The notes: generated by a model from the letters alone, not told the origin. A DNA stretch of 64,000 bases from Terriglobus sp. RCC_193 (GCF_041355105.1 NZ_JBFUPK010000003.1:28245-92244); one strand, 5' to 3'; numbered from the stretch's first letter, positions 8,378 to 17,475 are shown. A program made the numbers and translations.

Positions 8378-8914
8378 CTAATGAGGCGCAACGTTCGATC
8401 CCGGCGCGCCGGGCTGCGAGCTCGGAATCGTGCCAGGGGTTGCGGGTGTGGTCGTCGTAGTGGATGTGGAGGAATTAGTCCCCGTTCGCCCGGTCCGTCC
8501 GCTGGTACGCGTTTGGGTAGAGCTACCAGACGGTGTGGTCTGTGTTGTTCCTGATACCGAAGCGCCCGATGGCGGCGTTGACGGCGTTGACGGCGTTGAA
8601 GGCGTTGAAGGCGTCGGCGCCATGCCAGGAGTAGGTGACAGGCTTGGCGTGGGCGACCGGCCCGGCGCGGTCGAAGGCGTGGACTGCGATGGGCTCGGTG
8701 CCATCGGCGCCGGCACAGGCTGTTCCGGCAATGTGCCCGGAACCGCTGGCAAAGCCGGCGAACCCGGACTCGGACTGCTAGTGCCATTGGGTGGGGTTGC
8801 TGGCGAAACCGGTTGCGAAGGAGTTGCGGAAGTAGGCGGCGTCATGGTCGTCTGAGCCATGCCGGCCCCGGCCACAAGAAAACTGGAAACGAACAACGCA
8901 ATGCTTAGGCGCAT
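8378..8914 (-). CDS. Secreted Pro/Ser/Thr-rich low-complexity protein, 178 aa
   Basis: A signal peptide (1-20, ending AGMAQ) is followed by about 155 residues that are almost all Pro, Ser, Thr, Gly and Ala, including a TPS-repeat stretch encoded by a 9-bp tandem repeat (8574-8609) and a run of five Thr. No folded domain is visible. It may be a surface or periplasmic linker/mucin-like polypeptide. A second frame (8371-8787) is also open because of the repetitive composition, but only this frame has a signal peptide and a start context upstream. Confidence 0.7.
   Translation of the reverse strand: MRLSIALFVSSFLVAGAGMAQTTMTPPTSATPSQPVSPATPPNGTSSPSPGSPALPAVPGTLPEQPVPAPMAPSPSQSTPSTAPGRSPTPSLSPTPGMAPTPSTPSTPSTPSTPPSGASVSGTTQTTPSGSSTQTRTSGRTGRTGTNSSTSTTTTTPATPGTIPSSQPGAPGSNVAPH
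8574..8609. repeat. 9-bp in-frame tandem repeat
   Basis: Four copies of ggcgttga(c/a) in the coding strand complement of the Pro/Ser/Thr-rich gene. They encode Ser-Thr-Pro triplets, so slippage would change repeat number without breaking the frame. Confidence 0.9.
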
Positions 8915-9020
8915 GGCAGTTCACCTCACGGCAGGCTAGGATGCGTCCACTCCACGCGAGGCATCCTGCCTTGCCGCGCCGCCCTGCGCCTGAATGCGCC
9001 GTATTCATGACACGAAAACG

Positions 9021-9050
9021 CAGAAGGCGCGACCGAAGCCGCGCCTTCTG
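9021..9050 (-). terminator. Intrinsic terminator of ahcY
   Basis: An 11-bp perfect stem (CAGAAGGCGCG / CGCGCCTTCTG; arms 9021-9031 and 9040-9050) with an 8-base loop lies 19 bp beyond the ahcY stop. Read on the minus strand it is followed by cgttttcgt. Confidence 0.85.
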
Positions 9051-9068
9051 AAAAGGAAACCAACTTAA

Positions 9069-10502
9069 CTAGTAGCGGTAAGTCTCGGCCTTATAAGGGC
9101 CTTCCACCTTCACGCCAAGGTAGTCTGCCTGCTTCTGCGAAAGTGTCGTCAGCTTCACGCCAATCTTCTCCAGATGCAGACGCGCCACTTCCTCATCCAG
9201 CTGTTTCGGCAGAACATACACACCCACCTTGTAGGTGTCCTTGTTCTTCCACAGGTCAAGCTGCGCCAGCGTCTGGTTGCTGAAGCTGTTCGACATTACG
9301 AACGAAGGATGGCCCGTGGCGCAGCCCAGGTTCACCAGTCGGCCTTCCGCAAGGATGAAGATCGCATTGCCATTCGCAAACGTGTACTTATGCACCTGCG
9401 GCTTGATCTCCAGTTTGACCGCGTCAGAGTTGTTCAGGCGCTCCATCTGGATTTCATTATCGAAGTGGCCAATGTTGCAGACGATGGCCTGGTCCTTCAT
9501 CTGCTGCATGTGCTCCAGCGTGATGATGTCCAGGTTGCCGGTGCAGGTGACATAGATATCGCCGCGGCCCAGCGTGTCTTCCAGCGTGGCAACTTCGAAA
9601 CCTTCCATCGCAGCCTGCAGAGCATTGATGGGATCGATCTCCGTAACCACCACGCGAGCGCCCATGCCACGCAGCGAATGCGCCGAACCCTTGCCCACAT
9701 CGCCATAACCGCAGACGACCGCAACCTTGCCACCCATCATCACATCCGTGGCACGCTTGATGCCGTCGGCCAGCGATTCGCGGCAGCCATACAGGTTGTC
9801 GAACTTGCTCTTCGTCACGGAGTCGTTCACGTTGATGGCCGGCACCAGCAGCGTACCCTTGCGCATCATCTCGTACAGGCGATGCACACCGGTCGTCGTC
9901 TCTTCCGAAACTCCGCGCCACTCCTTCGCCAGCTTGTGCCAGTGCTGCGGATCTTCTGCAAGCACCTTCAGCAACAGCTTCTGGATCACAGCCTCTTCTT
10001 CGCTTCCGGCCTTACCATCCACAAAGCTGCGATCTCCATTCTCCAGCTCAACGCCCTTGTGGATCAGCAGCGTCACATCGCCGCCGTCATCCACCACAAG
10101 CTGCGGTCCCAGACCGCCGGGGAACGTCAGTGCCTGGTACGTGCACCACCAGTATTCTTCCAGCGTCTCGCCCTTCCATGCGAAAACGGGCGTGCCCGTC
10201 TCGGCAATGGCAGCAGCCGCATGGTCCTGCGTGGAGAAGATATTGCAGCTTGCCCAGCGAACATCGGCACCAAGGTCTTTCAACGTCTCGATCAGCACAG
10301 CCGTCTGGATCGTCATGTGCAGCGAACCGGTCACACGCACACCCGCCAGCGGCTTGCCTGCGGCATACTTCGCGCGGATGCTCATCAGGCCGGGCATCTC
10401 CTGCTCAGCAATGTCGATTTCCTTACGTCCCCATGAAGCGAGAGATAAGTCAGCGACCTTGTACGGGAGAACTTCTTCGGGTGCGATTACGGCTGTGGCC
10501 AT
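9069..10502 (-). CDS. ahcY: Adenosylhomocysteinase (S-adenosyl-L-homocysteine hydrolase)
   Basis: A cytosolic NAD-dependent enzyme splitting S-adenosylhomocysteine to adenosine and homocysteine, closing the SAM cycle begun by metK 2 kb away. The 477-aa product has the substrate-domain motif [16 protein letters not shown] (from residue 59), the signature [20 protein letters not shown], the NAD-binding CGYGDVGKG (264-272), and the C-terminal KAETYRY. Residues 150-190 form the extra insertion of the longer bacterial/plant subtype. The start is ATG with GAGG about 14 bases upstream. No SAH-riboswitch consensus was recognised in the short leader. Confidence 0.98.
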   Translation of the reverse strand: MATAVIAPEEVLPYKVADLSLASWGRKEIDIAEQEMPGLMSIRAKYAAGKPLAGVRVTGSLHMTIQTAVLIETLKDLGADVRWASCNIFSTQDHAAAAIAETGTPVFAWKGETLEEYWWCTYQALTFPGGLGPQLVVDDGGDVTLLIHKGVELENGDRSFVDGKAGSEEEAVIQKLLLKVLAEDPQHWHKLAKEWRGVSEETTTGVHRLYEMMRKGTLLVPAINVNDSVTKSKFDNLYGCRESLADGIKRATDVMMGGKVAVVCGYGDVGKGSAHSLRGMGARVVVTEIDPINALQAAMEGFEVATLEDTLGRGDIYVTCTGNLDIITLEHMQQMKDQAIVCNIGHFDNEIQMERLNNSDAVKLEIKPQVHKYTFANGNAIFILAEGRLVNLGCATGHPSFVMSNSFSNQTLAQLDLWKNKDTYKVGVYVLPKQLDEEVARLHLEKIGVKLTTLSQKQADYLGVKVEGPYKAETYRY

Positions 10503-10583
10503 GCGTCGTGAAACCTCGTGAAAAGATGATGCGTTACCGTCAAGATTAACACTGCATGCCCCGCAGGCTCTGTAAAGAACAAC

Positions 10584-10620
10584 CGCCGCGACCGTTGCAG
10601 AAGGGGCTGCGGTCGCGGCG
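10584..10620 (-). terminator. Terminator after the GH5 gene
   Basis: A long GC-rich hairpin (arms about 10584-10600 and 10607-10620, CGCCGCGACCG core) lies just past the stop of the glycoside hydrolase gene and before ahcY. On the minus strand it is followed by gttgttcttt, so it separates the two transcripts. Confidence 0.8.
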
Positions 10621-10634
10621 TTCGTGCTTGCTCT

Positions 10635-11750
10635 TTACTGCAATCCGCGCCCGGTTAACTGACGGATCAGATCCGCCTCATGCTGTCGATACGGCGTGCC
10701 ATCCGCATGAAACACATCATGGAACCAAAGCACCGGCTGATCCATCACATAAGGCTTCTTCCATGAATCCCACGGATAGCGCGTCTGCGTCTTGCCATCG
10801 ACAAGACCCCAGTTGATAGCGCCTACGTGATACTGCTTCGCAACGGGCAGGCTGTTATCAAACGTGCTGCCTGCACCACGCGCCATGTATTCCGTGCAGA
10901 TGATGGGTCGCCCATACTGTTGCAGTTCCTTGATCTTCGCCTCAAACTCCTCAGGCCATCCATAGTTGTGGAAGCTGATCACGTCGGACTCTTCAATCTG
11001 AATCTTCACCGTCGACTTCAACTTCTTCGGATCGCTCCACTCGTCATGCCATACACCGCTGGTCAACGGCTGCACAGGATGCGTGCTGCGCGCCCACGCA
11101 AATGCCTTCGGCAAGTAGTAGTCGATACGTGCGGTCTTGTTGGCAATCACACCATACTGAGGCGTGTCGTTATCCGGCTCGTTCCAGATGTCCCATGCCA
11201 GGATGCGATCATCCTTCGCGAACGCACCGACCACACCCTTCACATACGCTTCCAGCTTCGACTCATACGCAGGATCGGTCAGCCCCTTGCGCCCCGGGCT
11301 CTGCACCCAACCTGAGTTGTGCACGCCGGGAATCGGAGGATGCTGCGGCCCCAGCTTCGGCTCCGGGTCCCACACAGAATCAAACAACACCAGCATGGGC
11401 TTGATGTGATGTTTCGCGCAGATCGCCAGGAACTCATTCAGCCTCTTCTTGAATCCTTCAGGATCCTGCGCCCACAACTGGTCATGCAGGAACACGCGCA
11501 TGGTGTTCATGCCAATCCCTTCGGCCCATCCCAGCTCTTTGTCGTTCAGCGCCGGGTTCCACGTAGCCGCCTGAAACATCTCAAACTGATTGATAGCGTC
11601 CGACGGAACGTAGTTCGCACCCACCAGCCACGGCTGCTTCGCATACCAGTCCTTTGCCTTCTCGGCGGACCAGCGCTCCTGGGCGCGCAACGTGATCACC
11701 GAAACAAATACGGCAACCAGAACAACGAAAGACAAACGGCAAGTTTTCAC
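10635..11750 (-). CDS. Secreted glycoside hydrolase family 5-type (cellulase superfamily)
   Basis: A 371-aa TIM-barrel glycosidase with a signal peptide (1-24, ending LRAQ). The acid/base glutamate is in WDIWNEPDN (E191 in this numbering) and the nucleophile in IICTEYMARG (E287), the paired clan GH-A arrangement; FLHDQLW and SFHNYGW form other subsites. It probably acts on plant or fungal beta-glycans in the periplasm or outside; the exact substrate is not readable. The frame opens 15 codons earlier at ATG, but GTG at 11750 has GGAG 6 bases ahead and starts directly at the signal peptide. Confidence 0.88.
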   Translation of the reverse strand: MKTCRLSFVVLVAVFVSVITLRAQERWSAEKAKDWYAKQPWLVGANYVPSDAINQFEMFQAATWNPALNDKELGWAEGIGMNTMRVFLHDQLWAQDPEGFKKRLNEFLAICAKHHIKPMLVLFDSVWDPEPKLGPQHPPIPGVHNSGWVQSPGRKGLTDPAYESKLEAYVKGVVGAFAKDDRILAWDIWNEPDNDTPQYGVIANKTARIDYYLPKAFAWARSTHPVQPLTSGVWHDEWSDPKKLKSTVKIQIEESDVISFHNYGWPEEFEAKIKELQQYGRPIICTEYMARGAGSTFDNSLPVAKQYHVGAINWGLVDGKTQTRYPWDSWKKPYVMDQPVLWFHDVFHADGTPYRQHEADLIRQLTGRGLQ

Positions 11751-11957
11751 AGCATTCTCCAAGCAGAAATTTCCTGGCCACCCCTTATACCGCAACCTGT
11801 TTTGCCACCGCTGGCAATATCAACCGTTCCGTTTCGGGTTCGGCAATAGTCTTTTTCTTTGCCGGTATCTTTGGTTTTTAACCACTTGCATGTAGCATGA
11901 CGGCGTAGCGTCAGCGTCGCAAACTCTGCCAGAGCACATTTACGAGCATCGGAACGC

Positions 11958-12419
11958 ATGCCATTCGGTCAGGAACTCAGGGAGCAGCGAGAAGCCCGCG
12001 GCATCTCGCTGGACGAAGTCTCGGTTTCCACGCGTGTTTCCCTGCGCCATCTTCAGGCGCTTGAGGGAGACCGCTACACTGACCTGCCCGGTGGCGTCTT
12101 CAATCGCGGCATCGTCCGTTCCTACGCCAATTTCTGCGGGCTCGATATAGACGAAACCGTGCGTCGCTTCCAGGACGCCATGCGCGCCAGAGGTCTTGAC
12201 GCAGAAGGACGCGAAGATGACTGGCGCGAACTCGCCGAAGCCGTCCATCGCAGCCGCATCACCGACGCTCCAGCCCGCCGTCTGCGCTGGCTCGGCGTGG
12301 TGGCAATGCTGCTCATCGTCTTTGGCCTTGCCGCCGGTGTCCTGTGGGTCCTGGTGCATCGTGGTATCGTGCATCTGCCCGAAAAGACATGGGTTCCGTC
12401 CATTTACAGGACGCATTAG
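11958..12419 (+). CDS. RodZ-like helix-turn-helix membrane protein
   Basis: A 153-aa protein with an N-terminal HTH_25/RodZ-type domain (about 1-68; FGQELREQREARGISL, then LPGGVFNRGIVRSYA, the family hallmark) and one transmembrane segment at 111-133 followed by only about 20 residues. Full RodZ proteins (cell-shape, MreB partner) carry a larger periplasmic domain that is missing here, so this is a short form. It sits directly upstream of metK (about 100 bp) on the same strand. The function is inferred from domains only. Confidence 0.85.
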   Translation: MPFGQELREQREARGISLDEVSVSTRVSLRHLQALEGDRYTDLPGGVFNRGIVRSYANFCGLDIDETVRRFQDAMRARGLDAEGREDDWRELAEAVHRSRITDAPARRLRWLGVVAMLLIVFGLAAGVLWVLVHRGIVHLPEKTWVPSIYRTH

Positions 12420-12515
12420 ACCGATTCCTTTCTGAAACAGCCTTTTCTGCATCCATGACGCGTTAAAATGGATCGAATATCCATTACTCGCTGCAAGCGC
12501 CTCAAGGAGCAGTTT

Positions 12516-13688
12516 TTGTCCACACGCGATCGTTTCCTCTTTACTTCTGAGTCCGTCACCGAAGGCCATCCCGACAAGATTGCCGACCAGATCTCCGACG
12601 CCATCCTCGATGCCTGCCTGGCACAGGACCCCTATAGCCGCGTTGCCTGCGAGACCCTCACCTGCACCGGCCTCGTCGTAGTTGCTGGCGAAATCACCAC
12701 CAAGGCCTACGTTGACTTCCAGAAGCTGGTCCGCGAGACGGTTGCAGGCATTGGCTACACCCACTCTGAGTACGGTTTTGATAGCAACACCTGCGCCGTC
12801 ATCTCCTCCATCAACTCGCAGTCGCCGGACATCGCCATGGGCGTGGACACGGGTGGCGCGGGCGATCAGGGCATGATGTTCGGCTATGCCACCAACGAGA
12901 CCCCGGAGCTGATGCCCACCCCCATCTCGCTGGCGCACAAGCTCGCTGCGCGCCTCACGGAAGTGCGCAAGAACGGCAAGCTCGCTTACCTCCGCCCCGA
13001 CGGCAAGAGCCAGGTCACCGTCGAATACGACGCGAACCACAAGCCCGTCCGCATCGACGCCGTCGTCATCTCCTCGCAGCATGACGAAGCCGTCACCACG
13101 GAACAGCTTCGCGCAGACATCCTGGAGCACGTGATCCAAGCCGTCCTGCCCGCAGAGCTTCTCGATGCCGACACCAAGTACCACATCAACCCGACCGGCC
13201 GCTTCGTCGTCGGTGGCCCCATGGGCGACTCCGGCCTCACCGGCCGCAAGATCATCGTGGACACCTACGGTGGCATGGGCCGTCACGGCGGCGGTGCCTT
13301 CTCCGGCAAGGACAGCACCAAGGTTGACCGTTCCGCTGCGTACATGGCGCGCTACATCGCCAAGAACATCGTCGCAGCCGGCCTCGCAGACCGCGCAGAA
13401 GTCCAGCTTGCCTACGCCATCGGCGTGGCCGAGCCGGTCAGCGTCCTCGTTGACACCTTCGGCACCGGCAAAATCTCCGAAGGCGAAATCACCAAGCTCG
13501 TCCGCGAGAACTTCTCGCTCACGCCGAAGGCAATCATCGAAACCCTCGACCTGCGCAAGCCCAAGTTCCAGGCCACCGCAGCGTACGGCCACTTCGGCCG
13601 CACGGGCGAAGGCTTCACCTGGGAGAAGACCGACAAGGCCGCAGCCCTCAAAGCCGGTGCAGAGCAACTCGCAGGAGCAGCCCGCTAA
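12516..13688 (+). CDS. metK: S-adenosylmethionine synthetase
   Basis: Makes SAM from methionine and ATP. The 390-aa product has GHPDK (17-21), [12 protein letters not shown] and the phosphate-binding [19 protein letters not shown] region, full length for the family. The frame is open 16 codons upstream to an ATG at 12468, but the TTG at 12516 is preceded by AAGGAG with a 6-base gap and gives the standard N-terminus ([17 protein letters not shown]). A small hairpin (aatggat-cgaat-atccatt, about 12466-12484) lies in the leader; no SAM-riboswitch consensus was recognised. Two GC-rich hairpins follow the stop. Confidence 0.97.
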   Translation: MSTRDRFLFTSESVTEGHPDKIADQISDAILDACLAQDPYSRVACETLTCTGLVVVAGEITTKAYVDFQKLVRETVAGIGYTHSEYGFDSNTCAVISSINSQSPDIAMGVDTGGAGDQGMMFGYATNETPELMPTPISLAHKLAARLTEVRKNGKLAYLRPDGKSQVTVEYDANHKPVRIDAVVISSQHDEAVTTEQLRADILEHVIQAVLPAELLDADTKYHINPTGRFVVGGPMGDSGLTGRKIIVDTYGGMGRHGGGAFSGKDSTKVDRSAAYMARYIAKNIVAAGLADRAEVQLAYAIGVAEPVSVLVDTFGTGKISEGEITKLVRENFSLTPKAIIETLDLRKPKFQATAAYGHFGRTGEGFTWEKTDKAAALKAGAEQLAGAAR

Positions 13689-13736
13689 ACCGCTGTCACC
13701 CAATCGGGCGGCAGCAAAGCCGCCCACCAAGCTAAG

Positions 13737-13767
13737 AAGGGCGGCCCACAGGCCGCCCTTCCTCTTT
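13737..13767 (+). terminator. Terminator of metK
   Basis: A perfect 10-bp stem AAGGGCGGCC-caca-GGCCGCCCTT followed by cctctttccctc. A second weaker hairpin (gggcggc-agcaaa-gccgccc) lies about 30 bp earlier. Confidence 0.9.
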
Positions 13768-13784
13768 CCCTCACTCGATTCACA

Positions 13785-14012
13785 TGAGCCGTCATCCTGA
13801 GCGAAGCGAAGAATCCCGACGAACTCTCGCAGTAGCGAAACTATCGAACCCTTCCGACCACAAAAACCGGGTGCCCCAGGTTCGCGAAGCTAACCTGGGC
13901 CGAGCGGCAAAGCCGCTCCCATCGTGCGAAAGCACGACCAGCGAAGCTCATACGGTCGAAGACCGTCATCCTGAACGAAGCCGAAGGACCTGCTTTCTTC
14001 TCACACCACTGC
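13785..14012. repeat. REP-like repeat cluster
   Basis: This occupies most of the 345-bp gap between metK and the GNAT gene. In order: the tcatcctgagcgaagcgaagaatc module, the stem-loop module gggtgccccaggttcgcgaag-ctaacctggg with a following cgagcggc-aaa-gccgctc hairpin (13869-13922), short GTGC-gaaa-GCAC and ggtcgaagacc palindromes, and a closing tcatcctgaacgaag...gaaggacctgc module. The same order recurs at 26.4-26.7, 41.2-41.5 and 44.5-44.8 kb. Confidence 0.92.
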
Positions 14013-14033
14013 AATGCCGAAGGAAAGAAAACA

Positions 14034-14489
14034 ATGCCAACCCTCCGCCACGCCACCATCGACGACGCAACACTCATCGGCGAGCATCGCCATGCCATGT
14101 TCATTGCCAATGAGTTCGCCACGGAAGAGCAGCTAGCCGCCATGGACGCAAACTTCCTGCCGTGGGTGCACGAACGGCTCGCCGATGGACGCTACGTGGG
14201 TCTGCTCCTCGAAGAAGATGGCAAAGTGATGGCCAGCGGCGGCATCTTCTTCATGGACTTTCCACCGCACTATCTCCACACCGAACCGGGCCGCCCCTAC
14301 CTGCTGAACTTCTACACAGCAGAGGAAGCGCGCGGCAAAGGTTACGCGAAGCGCATCCTGCAGGCCAGCATCGACCTATGCCGCGAACGCGGCTACAAGG
14401 TCATCACGCTGCACGCCTCACCCTTCGGCAAACCTATCTACGAGAAAGCCAATTTTGCTCAAACGAACGAGATGATGCTCAAGCTCTGA
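14034..14489 (+). CDS. GNAT-family N-acetyltransferase
   Basis: A 151-aa protein of the GNAT fold. The N-terminus LRHATIDDATLIGEHR matches the first strand and helix, and the acetyl-CoA loop is EEARGKGYAKRIL (about 98-110, the Q/RxxGxG/A site), followed by a helix and the C-terminal strand of the fold. It probably acetylates a small molecule or peptide amine; the substrate is not inferable. The start has AAGGAAAG about 7 bases upstream. It is preceded by the REP cluster and probably monocistronic. Confidence 0.88.
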   Translation: MPTLRHATIDDATLIGEHRHAMFIANEFATEEQLAAMDANFLPWVHERLADGRYVGLLLEEDGKVMASGGIFFMDFPPHYLHTEPGRPYLLNFYTAEEARGKGYAKRILQASIDLCRERGYKVITLHASPFGKPIYEKANFAQTNEMMLKL

Positions 14490-14515
14490 TACCTCAGAGC
14501 CGCCACGAAATTACT

Positions 14516-15556
14516 TCAGGGAAGGGTCGCCAGCACTGCCTGAAATTTCTGCGCGACCGCGGCAAATCCATCGCCGCTAGGATGCAGTTCATTTGCCCAC
14601 AAGGACTTATAGTTCGCTGGTTTGTTCGAAAGCGTCCCGCGTAAGTCGACATAATGGACACCTGCAAACTCCGGCTCCTGCACCAGCCTCTGCAACATGG
14701 CGTTGAAGCGATCTATCGCTACGACCATCATCGCCGTCGTTTCCGGAAGATTAAGGAACAGCTTCTCATCGAATCCGGGCTTTAACCACGGCCCCGGCAA
14801 AGGGCCCCAGCCGCCCAGAAAGCCTCGTCCGTCCGGCACCGGATAGTCATAACCATGCACCAGAATCGGGAAGGTGCGGCCTAAATCCATCTGGCAATAT
14901 TGCTTGATGGAACTGATCATCAGCCGGTAGGCCGCTGCGATGCGCGTGTCGATCACTCCCGCCAGGACCTGTTCATTCCACCCCGCAATGGGAAGGTCTT
15001 TGTCATTAATCAACATGCCGAATTCTTCGCCGGCAATGTCATCGCCACCGCCCGACACCAGGATCGCCTTCGGCATCGCGCCCAGGGCAACTATCTTATC
15101 CAGGCAGCGGCTGAACTTATCCAACTGACCCACGTGCGACACCATCGCTTCAATGGGATCACCTTTGTGCGCCGCCGATTCGATGTTGTAACCAAATAAA
15201 TCGTCCAGCTTGGTCAGAACATCGTGGATTGGATAGTCAAACCACGAGTCGCCCACTGCTAACAGATATCCGGCCGTTGAAGAACTCTTTACCGTTGCAA
15301 CAGGGTCTGCTGCCGCAACAAGACTCATGCTGGTGACTTCCGTATGAACGGTAAATGGGGCGGCATGCTTCGCAAGCGCCGCCTCTCGGGAAGCACGAGA
15401 AACCTTGCGGCGCGCCAGCACCTGCTTTGCATTCTTCCTCGCAAGCGACAATAGCTCCGGGGAGCTGGCCTCGATGACAGGAGCTTTCCCGCGAGATGTC
15501 GCGTGCTTCGAGGCTTTCTTCCCTGCTACTGATTTCTTACTGTGTCTCGTAGCCAT
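14516..15556 (-). CDS. SGNH/GDSL-type hydrolase with basic N-terminus
   Basis: A 346-aa protein. Residues 1-60 are Lys/Arg/Ala-rich and resemble a disordered or nucleic-acid-binding tail (MATRHSKKSVAGKKASKH). The catalytic domain begins near 98 with AVGDSWFDYP (nucleophile Ser about 104), has VSGGGDDIAG as the oxyanion block, and ends with NELHPSGDGFAAV carrying the catalytic His. A lipase or esterase role is likely; the substrate is unknown. ATG 15556 has AGGAG 6-7 bases upstream, better than an ATG 21 codons earlier. No signal peptide was seen. Confidence 0.82.
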   Translation of the reverse strand: MATRHSKKSVAGKKASKHATSRGKAPVIEASSPELLSLARKNAKQVLARRKVSRASREAALAKHAAPFTVHTEVTSMSLVAAADPVATVKSSSTAGYLLAVGDSWFDYPIHDVLTKLDDLFGYNIESAAHKGDPIEAMVSHVGQLDKFSRCLDKIVALGAMPKAILVSGGGDDIAGEEFGMLINDKDLPIAGWNEQVLAGVIDTRIAAAYRLMISSIKQYCQMDLGRTFPILVHGYDYPVPDGRGFLGGWGPLPGPWLKPGFDEKLFLNLPETTAMMVVAIDRFNAMLQRLVQEPEFAGVHYVDLRGTLSNKPANYKSLWANELHPSGDGFAAVAQKFQAVLATLP

Positions 15557-15759
15557 TCCCGCTCTCCTGTCTGTATTTGCACAGACGCTTTCTATCAGAG
15601 AGGCGTAAGCGGAAAACAAAAAAGAAGCACAACACGGAAAATTATTTCCGCCGACGTAACTTCGCAGGCCAGGGAGAAGAGGAATCGCCTCACTCCCATC
15701 TGGCCCCAGATGAATCGAGTTACCTGACTAAGAAGAAACGATGTTGCTCACTGTAACTC

Positions 15760-16512
15760 TTAAAGGTTGAGAAGCACCGTCGCGTTGTCGACAACGTTTG
15801 ACCACTTCGCATCTTCTTTGCCATATGCATCGTGCCAACGCCACCACTTATACGGTTCCGTTTGCGGATAGCCCTCAGGCGAATCTTCCCAGCGTTCCTG
15901 CCGTCCTAGCGGAGTCACGTCAAGATAGCTCCACACACTTCCCATCGCTTCATCGCCGCGACTATTCACCCAGTATGTGCGGAAGACCTTATCGTGTTCG
16001 TCGCGGAAGAACACGTTGTGCCCATGCCACTCGTCCACACCGAAATCTTTATCGAAATCATCTGTGATGGTGTACCAGGGAATCGCATCCCATCCCATAC
16101 GCTGCTTCAGAGTAGCGATGTTTTCCTGCGATCCACGCGATGCATAAACCAACGTTGTGTCGCGCGCATGAAGATGTGACAGGTGCGAAACCTGGTCTGC
16201 GCACATCGAACAACCAACGCAGGCGTGCTCCGGCCACCCGTAAACGTTCGAGTCGTAAAAGGCGCGATACAGCACAAGCTGCCGCCGTCCATCGAATAGG
16301 TCCAGCAGCGAAGCCTTGCCCTGCGGCCCATCAAAGACATACTCCTTCTCCACTGCAAACCAGGGCATCCGTCGACGTGCCGCTGCCAGCGCGTCGCGCG
16401 CGCGAGTAAGTTCCTTCTCTTTCACCAGCATCTCCTGCCATGCGTTCTGCCACTCCTCGGCGGAAACCACGGATGGCTTCTTCATCTGCGCAATCTGCTC
16501 ATTCGTCGTCAT
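15760..16512 (-). CDS. DUF899 family thioredoxin-like protein
   Basis: A 250-aa member of the DUF899 (AhpC/thioredoxin-like) family. The helical start SAEEWQNAWQEMLVKEKELT, the RMPWFAVEKEYVFDGP block and the Cys cluster C98-VG-C101-SM-C104 are family hallmarks, as is the late TYWVNSRG region. It is presumed redox-active, but the reaction is unproven. It is the last gene of an ArsR-SRPBCC-small protein-DUF899 operon; its start overlaps the 44-aa gene by 14 bp. Confidence 0.92.
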   Translation of the reverse strand: MTTNEQIAQMKKPSVVSAEEWQNAWQEMLVKEKELTRARDALAAARRRMPWFAVEKEYVFDGPQGKASLLDLFDGRRQLVLYRAFYDSNVYGWPEHACVGCSMCADQVSHLSHLHARDTTLVYASRGSQENIATLKQRMGWDAIPWYTITDDFDKDFGVDEWHGHNVFFRDEHDKVFRTYWVNSRGDEAMGSVWSYLDVTPLGRQERWEDSPEGYPQTEPYKWWRWHDAYGKEDAKWSNVVDNATVLLNL

Positions 16513-16633
16513 TGTTCACCTCCTGTTTGTGCGTCTTTGAGTTCCAAACCTTTACGGCAAAAGCGGAAACCCCTCCCGCTGATACAGCACCCGCCGCAAT
16601 CCATACCGCAGTCGAAATGCAAAAGGGGCACAT
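16499..16633 (-). CDS. 44-aa membrane protein with CPFC motif
   Basis: A short protein starting MCPFCISTAVWIAAGAV with one hydrophobic segment (about 4-29) and a basic/polar tail. Its ATG follows the SRPBCC stop codon by 2 bases (TAG-tc-ATG), and its stop lies inside the DUF899 gene, so translation is coupled at both ends. From memory, small MCPFC-type proteins next to ArsR/SRPBCC genes occur in other bacteria, which supports it being real. The vicinal cysteines face the start of the helix; its role is unknown. A longer frame to 16693 would overlap SRPBCC and is less likely. Confidence 0.75.
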   Translation of the reverse strand: MCPFCISTAVWIAAGAVSAGGVSAFAVKVWNSKTHKQEVNNDDE

Positions 16634-16635
16634 GA

Positions 16636-17088
16636 CTATTTCCCTGCCCGTTCCGCAGCCGCCGCACGGATCCGTCCGATCAATTGGCTCCAACCGGAAT
16701 CCACGGCACGCTCCTGCTCACCCACCCAGCCCATCGCACGATGACGAAAGCGCATAACGGTTTCGCCATCTTCTTCTGTCAGCCGATACTGCAGATTCGA
16801 AACAGCAGGATCGGACATAAACAAAGGACCCGAGATTTCCAGCAACACGGGAGCTCTGATGGCCTGCACATGACCCCAGAAGTGGCCGGAATCATTGCCC
16901 AGATCGCGATACCAGCGTCCTCCGGGCCATGCTTCCAATACCATCGGCATCGGCTTTTCCGGAGTGGAATTAAGCGGTCCCATCTGCTCCAGAATAGTTT
17001 CGAAGACGATCTCAGCCGGAGCCGCGATCCGCTCTTCCTTAACAACTTCGAAGGCATGCAAAACGCCTTCCATAACTGTGGCTGCCAT
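16636..17088 (-). CDS. SRPBCC/AHSA1-domain protein
   Basis: A 150-aa START/Bet v 1-like protein of the activator-of-Hsp90-ATPase type (AHSA1), with the N-terminal strand VVKEERIAAPAEIVFETIL and a helix near the C-terminus (GWSQLIGRIRAAAAERA). These fold into a hydrophobic ligand pocket. It sits between the ArsR regulator (15-bp gap) and the 44-aa gene (2-bp gap), as is common for ArsR-SRPBCC pairs. The ligand is unknown. Confidence 0.88.
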   Translation of the reverse strand: MAATVMEGVLHAFEVVKEERIAAPAEIVFETILEQMGPLNSTPEKPMPMVLEAWPGGRWYRDLGNDSGHFWGHVQAIRAPVLLEISGPLFMSDPAVSNLQYRLTEEDGETVMRFRHRAMGWVGEQERAVDSGWSQLIGRIRAAAAERAGK

Positions 17089-17103
17089 TGCTCCCCCTTG
17101 GGT

Positions 17104-17466
17104 TTACTTCGTGTCTTTGTCCAGACGAATCAATCTTTCCAGCGCCTTTTGCTCGGCACGCTGCTTGATCTGATCCACCTGATGCGTCCAGTAACGTTCG
17201 AAGCCCTTCACCCAGTCATGCACCGGTTTAAGAGCCCGCGCGTCCAGGCGATAGATGCGATGTTGGCCGCGTTTGACCACCGTCACCACCCCGGCCTTGC
17301 GTAGGGCGTTCAGATGCTTGGAGACGGCAGGTTGGGCCATCTTCATGCGAAGCACAATCTCATTGACGGCATACTCCTGGCCATCCGCGAGAACCGCGAC
17401 AACTTCCCTCCGCCGCGGCTCGGCGATGGCGCTGAAGACATCCGCGGAATGCGATCTTCGTGTCAT
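17104..17466 (-). CDS. ArsR-family transcriptional regulator
   Basis: A 120-aa winged-helix repressor. FSAIAEPRRREVVAVLADG is the first helices, AQPAVSKHLNALRKAGVV the recognition helix and RGQHRIYRLDARAL the wing. No metal-binding Cys pair of classic ArsR/SmtB is present, so it belongs to the SRPBCC-associated (SdpR-like) group. It is first in a four-gene operon, with an ATTCC...GGAAT operator 10 bp before its start, which suggests autoregulation. Confidence 0.92.
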   Translation of the reverse strand: MTRRSHSADVFSAIAEPRRREVVAVLADGQEYAVNEIVLRMKMAQPAVSKHLNALRKAGVVTVVKRGQHRIYRLDARALKPVHDWVKGFERYWTHQVDQIKQRAEQKALERLIRLDKDTK

Positions 17467-17475
17467 GGCGAAAAT

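Noticed and set aside
9174-10436. 420-aa plus-strand open frame opposite ahcY
   Set aside because: Perfect shadow of a highly conserved enzyme; His/Arg/Gln-rich, no start context.
10503-10583. SAH riboswitch in the ahcY leader
   Set aside because: Only about 80 bases lie between the upstream terminator and the start codon, and I could not match the conserved core of the SAH aptamer.
12420-12515. SAM riboswitch in the metK leader
   Set aside because: The leader is under 100 bases and contains only a small aatggat/atccatt hairpin; no kink-turn or SAM-II core seen.
11940-13730. 596-aa open frame on the minus strand opposite metK and the RodZ-like gene
   Set aside because: It is the antisense shadow of two well-supported genes; its protein is Gly/Val/Asp-skewed with no recognisable motif.
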